64,000 bases of DNA from Clostridia bacterium. GTDB lineage: Bacteria > Bacillota > Clostridia > Peptostreptococcales > Anaerovoracaceae. Position numbers and translations under genes: made by a program. Under the pieces are notes generated by a model that saw only the letters and a program-made list of their open reading frames with translations, had not been told where the DNA came from and made no database searches. Below are positions 51,590 to 60,042 of the stretch, piece after piece (within the stretch, counting starts at the first letter, position 1; every line of letters starts with the position of its first letter). The DNA is taken from positions 176,382-240,381 of the forward strand of contig CAJTER010000001.1 in assembly GCA_910575405.1 (NCBI GenBank), written 5' to 3'.

Positions 51590-52060
51590 CTTCTTTGTTA
51601 GCCTTCTGCTCCATTAATAAATAATATTTTTTCTTCGTTATAGGGAAAAGCATGCAGCATGCTGCCGCAATCGCAAAGCAGACTGCCATAGCTATGCGTT
51701 GATCGGTGTATTGCGTAAATTTAGATTATGATCGCCGTCATTACTATGCTGATAAATATATTGAGCAGCATCGCTGTAGACATTGCGCCTTCACTCAGTC
51801 CCGCACAGTACAGAACGTAATATGCAAGACCTGACTCATAAACGGTATATCCAATAAAAAACATTATTGTAAGCCCGAGAAGCCAAAGCATTGGTTTCAG
51901 TCTGAAAATGCGCAGATATGATCTTACCGGATTTCTGTCGCCATCTTCTTTAAAGACTTTTTCAGCGGGAAGTTCAGCTCCTCTGGTTACTCTTCACGTT
52001 ATCAGCACGCTTATCAAGGATATCGCTACTAATCCCATCGTAAAATACCTCCATTTTCCC
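51590..52060 (-). pseudogene. GPH/MFS_2-type carrier remnant
   Basis: Minus-strand frame from about 52040 reads MGLVAISLISVLIT, a stop, RVTRGAELPAEKVF, then RSYLRIFRLKPMLWLLGLTI, MFFIGYTVYESGLAYYVLYC and AGLSEGAMSTAMLLNIFI, several membrane segments of a glycoside-pentoside-hexuronide type symporter, followed by further stops and a lysine-rich tail. Front and centre are missing. Confidence 0.6.
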
Positions 52061-52185
52061 CAAAATCAACTACAGTAAACAGGAGCATTGCTGATATAGA
52101 CATGATAATCGCTCTGAATTTTTATATCACGGTATGCATGGCCTTTCTGACCCGCATGACGATACTCCCTCAGAAGAAAATATTT

Positions 52186-52200
52186 TGGCATAAAATATGC
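52186..52200 (+). promoter_or_regulatory. Near-consensus sigma-54 promoter before the second activator
   Basis: TGGCAT-AAAAT-ATGC keeps the essential GG-N10-GC but has A in place of the first T of TTGC. A TATAAT (52202-52207) and two TAAGTC half-sites (52213-52218, 52222-52227) follow. The start codon is at 52266. Confidence 0.45.
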
Positions 52201-52265
52201 GTATAATATAATTAAGTCAGGTAAGTCATGTACGAAGAAAAACACCGGATTGGAGGGTGAATCAT

Positions 52266-53792
52266 ATGCAGAAAAAAATGGAATTGGATTGGAGCGGCTG
52301 TAAGGAGCTTTATGAAAAGCTATTGGCTAAAGTTGCAGACTATCGAAATGCGATCCGAAATATCGGGTTTGCCGAAATAGAATCTCAAGCATTAGAAAAT
52401 CTCCCGCAGACACCTGAAACGCTCTTTGATGTCATCTGCCAGATTATTGATACCAGCTGGGAACTGAACCTGATTATCGACCAGAGTCCCTCCAGTATCT
52501 ACGTAGCGGATGTTAATGGAAAGACACTGCGCATTAACCGAAGTTTTGAAGAGCTTACGGGTCTGGAACGAAAGACTCTGCTTAACCGAGCTACACAATC
52601 CATTGAGGAGGACAATATCTTTATGCCCTCTGTCTGTTCTCTGGCTCTGAGTGAAGGCCGACGCATTGTAGTACAGCAGACGGTAAACACGAAGGAGTTC
52701 ATTACAGCAGGCGTTCCAATTCTGGACGAAAGTGGGAATATGGTCCGAGTTATAACCAATGCACTCCTCAGCGAAGAGTCCACCAATATCAGCGCCTATT
52801 GGCGTCAGTCCAAAGAACAGAAAAAGACTGGCAATACACCGGTGAAGCTCATCGCTTCCAGCAGACAGATGCAGGAAATTCTGCAGTTAGTCGATCTTGT
52901 AAAAAATACAGAATCCACCATTATCATTGAAGGAGAAACTGGGGTAGGCAAAAGTATGCTAGCGCGTTATATTCATGAAAGCAGCAATCGGCGCCAACGG
53001 AAAATGACCGAAATCAACTGCGGCGCAATTCCTCCCCAGCTTCTTGAATCCGAGCTTTTTGGCTATGTGAGCGGCGCTTTTACTGGCGCTAGTAAAAAAG
53101 GGAAAGAAGGACTCATCGAGGCCAGTGAAGGCGGAACTATTTTACTGGACGAAATCAGTGAACTGCCATTATTGTTGCAGGTAAAATTGCTGCACTTCCT
53201 CCAGAACCGCCGGATCACCAGAATTGGCGACACAAAGGAAATTCCCGTCGATGTCCGAGTCATTGCCGCCACCAACAAGAGCCTTGAGCTTCTGGTGGAA
53301 AAGGGGGAATTTCGCTCCGATCTATACTACCGCCTTAATGTAGTGCCTATTATTATCCCTCCCCTACGGGAACGAAAGGATGATATCATGCCAGCGGTCA
53401 ATCATTTTGCAGAGAAATATGCAAAACTTTACAACAAGCACTTGGATATCCATCAAAGCTGCATTGATTACTTTCTGTCCAACCCTTGGAAGGGAAATCT
53501 GCGGGAACTGGAAAACTTTGTCGAACGTCTGGTTATTGTAGAAGGAAATCTGGAGATAGGCAATGATATGAATCTCATCAAAGATCCTCATCTCCATCCC
53601 GATCAGCATCCGGAAGGAGGGAACGAAATCCAGGAATCCGCCGGAAAAACCATTCATGACGTTGAGCGTGATATGATCCTGCAAGCCTATGAAACATATG
53701 GCAGCAGTTACAAAGTTGCGAAGGCTCTAGGCATCAGTCAAAGTACCGCCTATCGAAAAATCCGCAAATATATAGATCCCAATTCAAAATAA
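52266..53792 (+). CDS. PAS-domain sigma-54-dependent activator, second copy
   Basis: A 508-residue enhancer-binding protein with the same layout as the one at 6804: PAS (about 85-180; SSIYVADVNGKTLRINRSFE), AAA+ with GETGVGKS, GAFTGA and GGTILLDEISE, and a C-terminal HTH (YKVAKALGISQSTAYRKIRK). No receiver domain. ATG 52266 is selected because GGAGGG stands 8 nt before it; a GTG at 52257 overlaps that site. Its paired operators are probably at 53927-53961, upstream of the M20D gene. Its recognition helix differs from the first activator, in line with a different operator sequence. Confidence 0.93.
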   Translation: MQKKMELDWSGCKELYEKLLAKVADYRNAIRNIGFAEIESQALENLPQTPETLFDVICQIIDTSWELNLIIDQSPSSIYVADVNGKTLRINRSFEELTGLERKTLLNRATQSIEEDNIFMPSVCSLALSEGRRIVVQQTVNTKEFITAGVPILDESGNMVRVITNALLSEESTNISAYWRQSKEQKKTGNTPVKLIASSRQMQEILQLVDLVKNTESTIIIEGETGVGKSMLARYIHESSNRRQRKMTEINCGAIPPQLLESELFGYVSGAFTGASKKGKEGLIEASEGGTILLDEISELPLLLQVKLLHFLQNRRITRIGDTKEIPVDVRVIAATNKSLELLVEKGEFRSDLYYRLNVVPIIIPPLRERKDDIMPAVNHFAEKYAKLYNKHLDIHQSCIDYFLSNPWKGNLRELENFVERLVIVEGNLEIGNDMNLIKDPHLHPDQHPEGGNEIQESAGKTIHDVERDMILQAYETYGSSYKVAKALGISQSTAYRKIRKYIDPNSK

Positions 53793-53820
53793 CAAAGTCG
53801 GCTTCGCCGATTCTCTTTCA
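53792..53820 (+). terminator. Weak hairpin after the activator gene
   Basis: AGTCGGC / GCCGATT (around 53796-53812) with a TTC loop and CTCTTTC behind it; only a short T-rich tail. Confidence 0.4.
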
Positions 53821-53847
53821 AGAGGTAGACTTTATTGATATTCCGTC

Positions 53848-53865
53848 AATATCGTAAACGATATT
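53848..53865. promoter_or_regulatory. 18-bp palindrome AATATCG-TAAA-CGATATT
   Basis: Seven-bp perfect arms, 260 nt upstream of the sigma-54 promoter. It may be an operator of another regulator. Confidence 0.4.
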
Positions 53866-53926
53866 TCCTACATAATAAAGAAACAGGGCCAAAATCCCTG
53901 GCTAAAAGCGTGGGCAGCCTGTACAA

Positions 53927-53961
53927 GACTTATTATAAGTTATAATGACTTGTAATAAGTC
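53927..53961. promoter_or_regulatory. Paired activator operators (GACTT-N5-TAAGT[CT] type)
   Basis: GACTTATTATAAGTT (53927-53941) and GACTTGTAATAAGTC (53947-53961), 20 bp apart, i.e. about two helix turns. Centres lie near -217 and -197 relative to the predicted start. TAAGTC half-sites recur in front of the activator gene (52213-52227). Confidence 0.7.
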
Positions 53962-54125
53962 TCTTCTTTTTCGCCCAAGTCATTATGAATCGATCAGACA
54001 AAGGGTTTTGGCAACCGAAGGGCATCTGAAAATGGAATTATGCAGCCCTACAAAAAATAATTTTCTTTAATTCTTAAAGTGCCTGTGCCGTTTGTCAGCT
54101 GCTGTGCACTCCTCGATAAAATTTT

Positions 54126-54140
54126 TGGCACATATATTGC
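54126..54140 (+). promoter_or_regulatory. Sigma-54 (-24/-12) promoter
   Basis: TGGCAC-ATATA-TTGC, perfect consensus, 58-72 nt before the M20D start at 54198; predicted transcription start near 54151. Confidence 0.88.
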
Positions 54141-54197
54141 GTTTTTTATTGCCAAAGGTATTTTTCTATTTTATTTACAAGAGGAAGGAGCAAATTT

Positions 54198-55613
54198 ATG
54201 TCTGATTTATTGAGACAAGTCAAAGACTTTATAATCAGCTGGAATGAAGAACATACCGACGCTTTTTATGAAGCAGCACAAAAAATTTGGGAATACCCTG
54301 AGCTTTCTATGCAGGAGCATAAATCATCTGCTGTTCTGCAGGATCTGCTGAAAAAAAATGGATTTACGGTGGAGTCCGGCGCAGCGGGAATGCCTACGGC
54401 CTTTATCGCCAGTTATGGTCAGGGCAGGCCCGTTATTGGAATCAATGCCGAATTCGATGCTCTTCCAGGGCTGTCTCAGGATAGCAACAAACTGGAAAAA
54501 AATCCTGTAATACCAGGTGCACCGGGACACGGCTGCGGTCATAATCTGTTGGGGGCCGGCGGTGTAAAGGCCGCAATCGCAATAAAAAATGCGTTGGAAA
54601 AATTCCAGTTATCCGGAACCGTCCGCGTATTGGGAACCCCTGCCGAGGAACTTTGCCTTGGAAAACCATTTATGGGAAAAGCCGGTTGCTTTGAAGGCTA
54701 TGACGCATTTCTCGACTGGCATCCATGGAGTTATACAAAAACCAATTACGATAGCTGCCAGGCATATTTCAGTGTGAAGTACCATTTTAAAGGCAGCACT
54801 TCGCATGGAAATTCTCCTTGGCATGGACGGAGTGCTCTGGACGCTGCCATGCTCCAAGGACATGCTGTAGAAATGATGCGTGAACATATGTATCCCGGAT
54901 GCCCTCCCGATGCTGCCAATACCATTAATTATACGTTTACAACAACGGGACCGGAATTCCCCAGCGTTGTTCCGGACTATACAACTGCATGGTATATTGG
55001 CCGTTTTATTACGACAGAGGATATGCAGCAGGCTCTGGAACGGGTAACAAAATGCGCGCAAGCCGCCGCTCTGGCAACGGAAACTGAAGTAGAGCGAGAA
55101 ATTGTTACAGTAACCCATCACAAAATCCCCAACAAAACGCTGGCCACCTGCTTCCATGACAATATGCTGCAAGTCGGCGTACCTCAGTTTACAGAAGAAG
55201 AGCAAAACAAAGCAAAGGCTATACAGCGGGAGCTGGGCAAGCCGGAAACGGGTCTTCCTACAGAGCTAATGCCTTTTGAAGGCGGCTATACTGTCTTGTG
55301 TGACACTTCTGAGTTTAGCTGGAACGCACCGTATGCCTCTCCTTGGATTGCAATGGGGATGCAGGACTGCGGATGGCATCATTGGGGTGTTGCCAGGTGC
55401 GCTGCTGATACTATGGGGCAAAAGAGCTTGGACTGCGCGGCCAAAGTAATTTCCATGACAGCTGCTGATCTAATCTGCCAACCCGCCGTACTGGAAAAGG
55501 CCCAGAATGAATGGAAGGAAAGGATGGCAGGACGTGTATATGAATGTCTGCTTCCAAAGGACATGGAGCCGCCTGTTCATCTCAATGCAGATGTTATGGA
55601 AAAATACAAATAA
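54198..55613 (+). CDS. M20D amidohydrolase, AbgB-like, second copy
   Basis: A 471-residue enzyme aligned end to end with the protein at 5117: IWEYPELSMQEHKSSAVLQD, EFDALPGLSQDSNKL, PGAPGHGCGHNLLGAGGVKA with metal Cys/His, GTPAEELCLGKPFMGKAGCF, DWHPWSYTK (where copy 1 has DWHPNHLNR), STSHGNSPWHGRSALDAAML, and a late GWHHW. AAGGAG is 7 nt before ATG 54198. It is followed after 59 nt by an SSS carrier, so a hydrolase-transporter operon under sigma-54 control is likely. The differing active-site flank suggests a related but different substrate. Confidence 0.92.
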   Translation: MSDLLRQVKDFIISWNEEHTDAFYEAAQKIWEYPELSMQEHKSSAVLQDLLKKNGFTVESGAAGMPTAFIASYGQGRPVIGINAEFDALPGLSQDSNKLEKNPVIPGAPGHGCGHNLLGAGGVKAAIAIKNALEKFQLSGTVRVLGTPAEELCLGKPFMGKAGCFEGYDAFLDWHPWSYTKTNYDSCQAYFSVKYHFKGSTSHGNSPWHGRSALDAAMLQGHAVEMMREHMYPGCPPDAANTINYTFTTTGPEFPSVVPDYTTAWYIGRFITTEDMQQALERVTKCAQAAALATETEVEREIVTVTHHKIPNKTLATCFHDNMLQVGVPQFTEEEQNKAKAIQRELGKPETGLPTELMPFEGGYTVLCDTSEFSWNAPYASPWIAMGMQDCGWHHWGVARCAADTMGQKSLDCAAKVISMTAADLICQPAVLEKAQNEWKERMAGRVYECLLPKDMEPPVHLNADVMEKYK

Positions 55614-55672
55614 AATACTGCATGAACAAACTATAGATGGATAACATCTTAAGCGGAAGAAAAGAGGAATTT

Positions 55673-57469
55673 ATGAATACAACAGTAATAATTGCGCTTG
55701 TGGTTCTGGTGATTCTAGTAATCGCCTTTATCGGCGCGGGGATGTGGTTCAAACGAATGGCCACCACGGCTGACGATTTTCTGCTGGCCGGACGAAAGGC
55801 TCCCTTCTGGCTGCTGGCTACTGCTTATTTAGGCGGATATGTAGGCGGAGCCAGTGTATCAGGATATGTCGGAAACGGATATGCTTCTGGAATTTCCCAA
55901 ATGTGGGCATCTCTGTTCGTTGTAACAGGATGTGTTATTTTTACACTTTTATTTTCAAGAAGACTCAATTACTTTGGTCGGAAAACAGATGCTGTTACGA
56001 TTTCAGACTTTATTTGTGCAAGATATGGCGAAGTGATGCGGCTTCCAGCAAGCATTATTGCCCTAGCAAGACCTGCTATTCTGACTGGTATGCAATTTTT
56101 GGCTATTGCCACTTCTATGACCGTAGTCTTTGGCACCAGCACAGAATTCGGCGTTCTCGTATCTTCGGTTATTATTCTTATTTATCTGATTACTGCGGGG
56201 CAATATTCTGCCCTAATTACACAATGGTTCCAGTCTATCCTTCAAGCTGTAGGCATTATTCTGTTTGCCCTGGTAGCATTTAAGCTGGTAGGCGATCCAA
56301 CTGAAGTAACCAAAGCGTTTTATACCCTGCTCCCAGAAAGTTTTACCAACTTTTTCGCTCTGGACAAATCGGTATTTACAACATACGCTCTGACTTTGGG
56401 ACTCTTCTATCTGGCGGACCCTTGGATGTATATGTGGGCTTATGTAGCAGAATCTCCAAAAACCAGCTCTAATGGTATGCTGGCAGTTCTGGGCGGCTCT
56501 TACTATAATGTGCTTCCATTCCTTGCCGGCATGGTAATTCTGGTAGGCGCTGGTATGGGAATCTTTACCGTTCCGGAAGGTTTGTCCGGCGACAGCCTTT
56601 ATGCGTGGTTTACCGTAGAATTTTCCAGCACAGCAATTGGAGCCATTATTCTGGTTGGTCTGCTGATGACCATCATTTCCTGTGGGTCTTCTTTTGCGAT
56701 GAATGGCGTTACCATCATAACACGGGACATTTATCAAAGAGTTATTAATAAAAATGCCACAGACAAACAGTCTCTTTTGGCCAGCAGGATTTCCGTCATT
56801 GTAGTCGTTGGTATCGGTATTGTAGCTGCCCTGTGGCTTCCGATTCTGGTACCCTTGTGGGTGCTGGCACAAGCGATTGTATTGTCCGGTCTCTTTGCCA
56901 CAACCATGAGCGCATGGTTCTGGAAGCGCTCCACAACAGCCGGAGCTATGGCTTCAACTATTGGCGGCGGAGTTGCTGCACTGGCTTGGGCCATGTATGC
57001 TTGGGTAACTACTGGAAGCCCTGGAACCTTAATCTTCGGTCTGCATGCGGTTCACGTAGGCGTTATCGTTTCCATTCCGCTGATGATCATCGTCAGCTTG
57101 TGCACGAAACCTGATTACGAAAAAGCCAAACTTACCAGCTGGACAGAAATGGGCCGCGAGATGAAGGCTTCTTCCCTGATTCCGGAATCGGAGAAATGCA
57201 ACGGGAAAGGATTCTTTGGATGGCTGGGCGCTGACTCCGCCGGATGGAAGTTCTTCTGGATATGCGTATTAATCGTATTTGCTGCTCACTATATCCTGTC
57301 TCTGGGATTCAGCAGTATGGGTCTGGGCATCGCAATGACCTGGGCTTCCTTTGGCGTAGGCGCTATCATGATCTTTATCATGGCCTTCCTTGGAGGAAAA
57401 GATATTGTCGGTATGGTAAAAGACAGTAAGGCTGCCGAAGCAAGACTGAAAGCAGAACAGGGACAATAA
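55673..57469 (+). CDS. SSS-family sodium:solute symporter
   Basis: A 598-residue, roughly 13-segment carrier. TADDFLLAGRKAPFWLLATA, YLGGYVGGASVSGYVGNGYA (sodium-site helix), RYGEVMRLPASIIALARPAI and GSSFAMNGVTIITRDIYQRV are typical of the sodium:solute symporter family (LeuT fold). ATG 55673 has AGAGG 6 nt upstream; the frame is open to 55637. As partner of the M20D enzyme it probably imports the amide or dipeptide substrate with sodium. A strong terminator follows. Confidence 0.92.
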   Translation: MNTTVIIALVVLVILVIAFIGAGMWFKRMATTADDFLLAGRKAPFWLLATAYLGGYVGGASVSGYVGNGYASGISQMWASLFVVTGCVIFTLLFSRRLNYFGRKTDAVTISDFICARYGEVMRLPASIIALARPAILTGMQFLAIATSMTVVFGTSTEFGVLVSSVIILIYLITAGQYSALITQWFQSILQAVGIILFALVAFKLVGDPTEVTKAFYTLLPESFTNFFALDKSVFTTYALTLGLFYLADPWMYMWAYVAESPKTSSNGMLAVLGGSYYNVLPFLAGMVILVGAGMGIFTVPEGLSGDSLYAWFTVEFSSTAIGAIILVGLLMTIISCGSSFAMNGVTIITRDIYQRVINKNATDKQSLLASRISVIVVVGIGIVAALWLPILVPLWVLAQAIVLSGLFATTMSAWFWKRSTTAGAMASTIGGGVAALAWAMYAWVTTGSPGTLIFGLHAVHVGVIVSIPLMIIVSLCTKPDYEKAKLTSWTEMGREMKASSLIPESEKCNGKGFFGWLGADSAGWKFFWICVLIVFAAHYILSLGFSSMGLGIAMTWASFGVGAIMIFIMAFLGGKDIVGMVKDSKAAEARLKAEQGQ

Positions 57470-57511
57470 CAACAGCTCATCAAAAAGAGTTCATACTTAC
57501 CATAAAATTAC

Positions 57512-57549
57512 AAAACCACTCTTAACCTGCGGGCCAGAGTGGTTTTTAT
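57512..57549 (+). terminator. Intrinsic terminator of the M20D-SSS operon
   Basis: AAAACCACTCT (57512-57522) / AGAGTGGTTTTT (57536-57547) with a T-rich tail. Confidence 0.85.
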
Positions 57550-57627
57550 TTATTCATATTTTTATCTTTCAGGCAAATCCTGCAGATCTTCGGTCAAGCC
57601 GCTACAGTAAAACTTTTCATTTTCCCC

Positions 57628-57685
57628 AATAGTTGCCTTGACAACTATTTTTTTCTGTAGTAAGATAGTTGCCAGTTCAACTATC
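57628..57685 (+). promoter_or_regulatory. MarR operators and promoter
   Basis: Two perfect palindromes: AATAGTTG-N6-CAACTATT (57628-57649) and GATAGTTG-N6-CAACTATC (57664-57685), centres 36 bp apart. A sigma-70 promoter is woven into them: TTGACA (57638-57643), 17-nt spacer, TAAGAT (57661-57666). The -35 lies inside operator 1 and the -10 overlaps operator 2. Confidence 0.88.
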
Positions 57686-57707
57686 TCTGTGCAGGGAGGA
57701 GCTTCAC

Positions 57708-58259
57708 ATGGGCGCTCACAGTTATCTGAAGAGTTTTTCGATTATTCACCGTTTTAGTGTCATGTACCACATCAAGGCGCTGAAAAAGTACAATATTCAC
57801 GGACATCAGATGGGGTATATTTACCATATCTGCCAGTCTCCCGGTCTTTCCCAGGAGGCTCTGGCCTCCAGTCTTGGTCTCAACAAGGCCTCTGTCGCAA
57901 AGGGGCTGCGGTATCTGATTTCCGAGGGCTACGTCCGACGCGTGCAAAACCAGCGGGACAAGCGAGCTTACCAGCTGTTTCCTACGGAAAAGGCAAAAGC
58001 TCTGTCCCTGGAATGCATTCAGACCATTGACGGTTTTGATGAAGTACTGACAAGGGGCATGACGGAGGAAGAAAAGGAAATGTTTCAAAAGCTCATTGTG
58101 AAAGCCTGCCAAAATGTAATGGAAGCTGCCGGAGCGGATCGGGGCGAGCTGGAAAAACCCGGGCCTCCGCCCCCGGAAATAGCTTCCCGCAGGCGCTGCT
58201 ACAAACGCGGCCCGTCTTTTCAAAGTCTGATACTGCGTACCTTCCGCAAAAAGCACTGA
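57708..58259 (+). CDS. MarR-family repressor of the ABC exporter
   Basis: A 183-residue winged-helix regulator: HQMGYIYHICQSPGLSQEAL, ASSLGLNKASVAKGLRYLIS (recognition helix), EGYVRRVQNQRDKRAYQLFP (wing), then the dimer helices and an unusual proline/arginine-rich tail (EKPGPPPPEIASRRR). GGGAGG 8 nt before ATG 57708. Two perfect palindromes over its promoter indicate autorepression. The tail is longer than in standard MarR proteins (about 140-150 residues). It is co-transcribed with the two ABC genes (gap 34 nt), so it probably responds to an exported compound. Confidence 0.9.
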   Translation: MGAHSYLKSFSIIHRFSVMYHIKALKKYNIHGHQMGYIYHICQSPGLSQEALASSLGLNKASVAKGLRYLISEGYVRRVQNQRDKRAYQLFPTEKAKALSLECIQTIDGFDEVLTRGMTEEEKEMFQKLIVKACQNVMEAAGADRGELEKPGPPPPEIASRRRCYKRGPSFQSLILRTFRKKH

Positions 58260-58293
58260 CATTGATAAAGTTGAAAGAAAGGGGATTTGATAC

Positions 58294-60042
58294 ATGAAAG
58301 AAATGCTGAAATACTACAAGCCATATGTCCCGGTCATCATCCTGATCGTGGCCGCCCTCTTCGGGCAGGCCCTCTGTGAGCTGGCCTTGCCCGGGTATAT
58401 GGCGGATATCATCAACTTCGGAATCATCAAAGGGGACATGTCCTATATTTACAAGATAGGCGCTGTGATGATTCTCGTTTCCCTGGCCACTGTTTTGTGT
58501 TCCGGCCTTGCGGGGCTGTTTTCCGCCCGGGTGGCGGCAAAGTCCTCTCGGGACATTCGGGGCGCCTTGTTCAAACGGGTCACCGCTTTTTCCGCTGCTG
58601 AGCTGGAGGAGTTTTCCACCGCTTCTCTCATCACCCGGTCTACCAACGACGTTCAGACCGTGCAGCAGTCTACGGTTATGATCCTGCGTATGGCCTGCTT
58701 CGCACCAATTATGGGGGTTGGCGCTGTTATCAAGGCTCTGCGCACCAGTGTGCCGCTTTCCTGGACTGTGGCTCTTGCCGTTCTCGTGATTCTGCTGATT
58801 ATGGCGGCTGCTTTTTTTCTCGTAATGCCAAAGTTCAAGGTCATGCAGACAAAGCTGGACCGCATCAATCTGATTATGAGCGAGCGTCTTTCCGGGCTCC
58901 TTGCTATCCGGGCCTTTACCACGGAGCATTATGAGGAAGAACGGTTTGACGGCGCTAATATGGAGCTGAAGAAGATCAATATCTTTGTAAACCGGGCCAT
59001 GTCCTTTCTGATGCCTGCTCTGATGCTGGTTATGAGCCTTGCCAATATCCTCATCGTATGGGTGGGGGCAAAGCTTATTGACGCGCAGAATCTGATGATC
59101 GGAGACATGCTGGCCTTCATGCAGTATGCCATGCACGTCATCATGTCCTTTCTCTTTATCACCATGATGTTCATCATGATTCCCCGGGCAGCAGTTTCCG
59201 GACAGAGAATCGGCGCTGTGCTCAAAGTAAAACCGGGGATCACCGACGCTGCGGACTGCGTGGATATCCAGGAGCCAACCGGACGCATCGAATTTCGGGG
59301 TGTGTCCTTTGCTTATCCGGATGCGGAGGAAAAGAGCCTGTCGAACATTTCCTTTACGGCAGAGCCCGGCCAGACCACTGCCATCATCGGGGGAACCGGC
59401 AGTGGAAAATCCAGCCTCATCAGCCTCATTCCGCGTTTTTACGACGTTACAGAGGGACAGATCCTGATGGACGGGAGGGATATACGAACGCTTTCCCAAA
59501 AGAGCCTGCGAGCCTGTATCGGCTACGTACCGCAAAAGGGCGTCCTCTTTTCGGGCACCATCGCATCGAACCTTCGATATGGCAAGGAAGACGCTTCCCT
59601 GGAAGAGCTGCAACTTGCGGCGGAAACAGCCCAGTCCATGGACTTTATCCAGGAAAAGCCGGAGGGCTTTGAGGAACCTGTGGCTCAGGGGGGAACCACG
59701 GTTTCCGGCGGACAGAAGCAACGACTTTCCATTGCCAGAGCTCTGGTAAAAAAGCCGCAGATCTATATCTTTGACGACAGCTTTTCCGCCCTGGACTTTA
59801 AGACAGATGCGGCCCTGCGAAGCGCCTTAAAGGAGCGAACCGGGGAAAGCACCCTCATCATCGTCGCTCAGCGCATCAATACTATTATGGACGCGGAAAA
59901 GATCATCGTTTTAGATGATGGAGAAATTGCCGGAATCGGTACGCATCAGCAGCTTTTGAAGACCTGCGAGGTTTACCGGGAAATCGCTTCCTCCCAGCTC
60001 AGCGAGGAAGAACTCAGAAAGGGGGATGAGATAAATGGCTAA
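58294..60042 (+). CDS. ABC exporter half-transporter A (degenerate catalytic site)
   Basis: A 582-residue membrane-plus-ATPase protein. Six segments in about 1-310 (YKPYVPVIILIVAALFGQAL...), then the nucleotide-binding domain: Walker A GGTGSGKSS, Q-loop GYVPQKGVLFSG, signature VSGGQKQRLSIARAL, Walker B IYIFDDSFSALD and QRINTI at the switch position. The catalytic Glu after Walker B is Asp and the switch His is Gln, so this half carries the inactive site of a heterodimeric exporter (BmrC/LmrC-like). It overlaps the next gene by 8 nt. Likely exports drugs or lipid-like compounds. Confidence 0.92.
   Translation: MKEMLKYYKPYVPVIILIVAALFGQALCELALPGYMADIINFGIIKGDMSYIYKIGAVMILVSLATVLCSGLAGLFSARVAAKSSRDIRGALFKRVTAFSAAELEEFSTASLITRSTNDVQTVQQSTVMILRMACFAPIMGVGAVIKALRTSVPLSWTVALAVLVILLIMAAAFFLVMPKFKVMQTKLDRINLIMSERLSGLLAIRAFTTEHYEEERFDGANMELKKINIFVNRAMSFLMPALMLVMSLANILIVWVGAKLIDAQNLMIGDMLAFMQYAMHVIMSFLFITMMFIMIPRAAVSGQRIGAVLKVKPGITDAADCVDIQEPTGRIEFRGVSFAYPDAEEKSLSNISFTAEPGQTTAIIGGTGSGKSSLISLIPRFYDVTEGQILMDGRDIRTLSQKSLRACIGYVPQKGVLFSGTIASNLRYGKEDASLEELQLAAETAQSMDFIQEKPEGFEEPVAQGGTTVSGGQKQRLSIARALVKKPQIYIFDDSFSALDFKTDAALRSALKERTGESTLIIVAQRINTIMDAEKIIVLDDGEIAGIGTHQQLLKTCEVYREIASSQLSEEELRKGDEING

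Noticed and set aside
58093..59721. 542-codon minus-strand open frame
   Set aside because: Antisense to the first ABC half-transporter; translation is His/Gln-rich nonsense without motifs.
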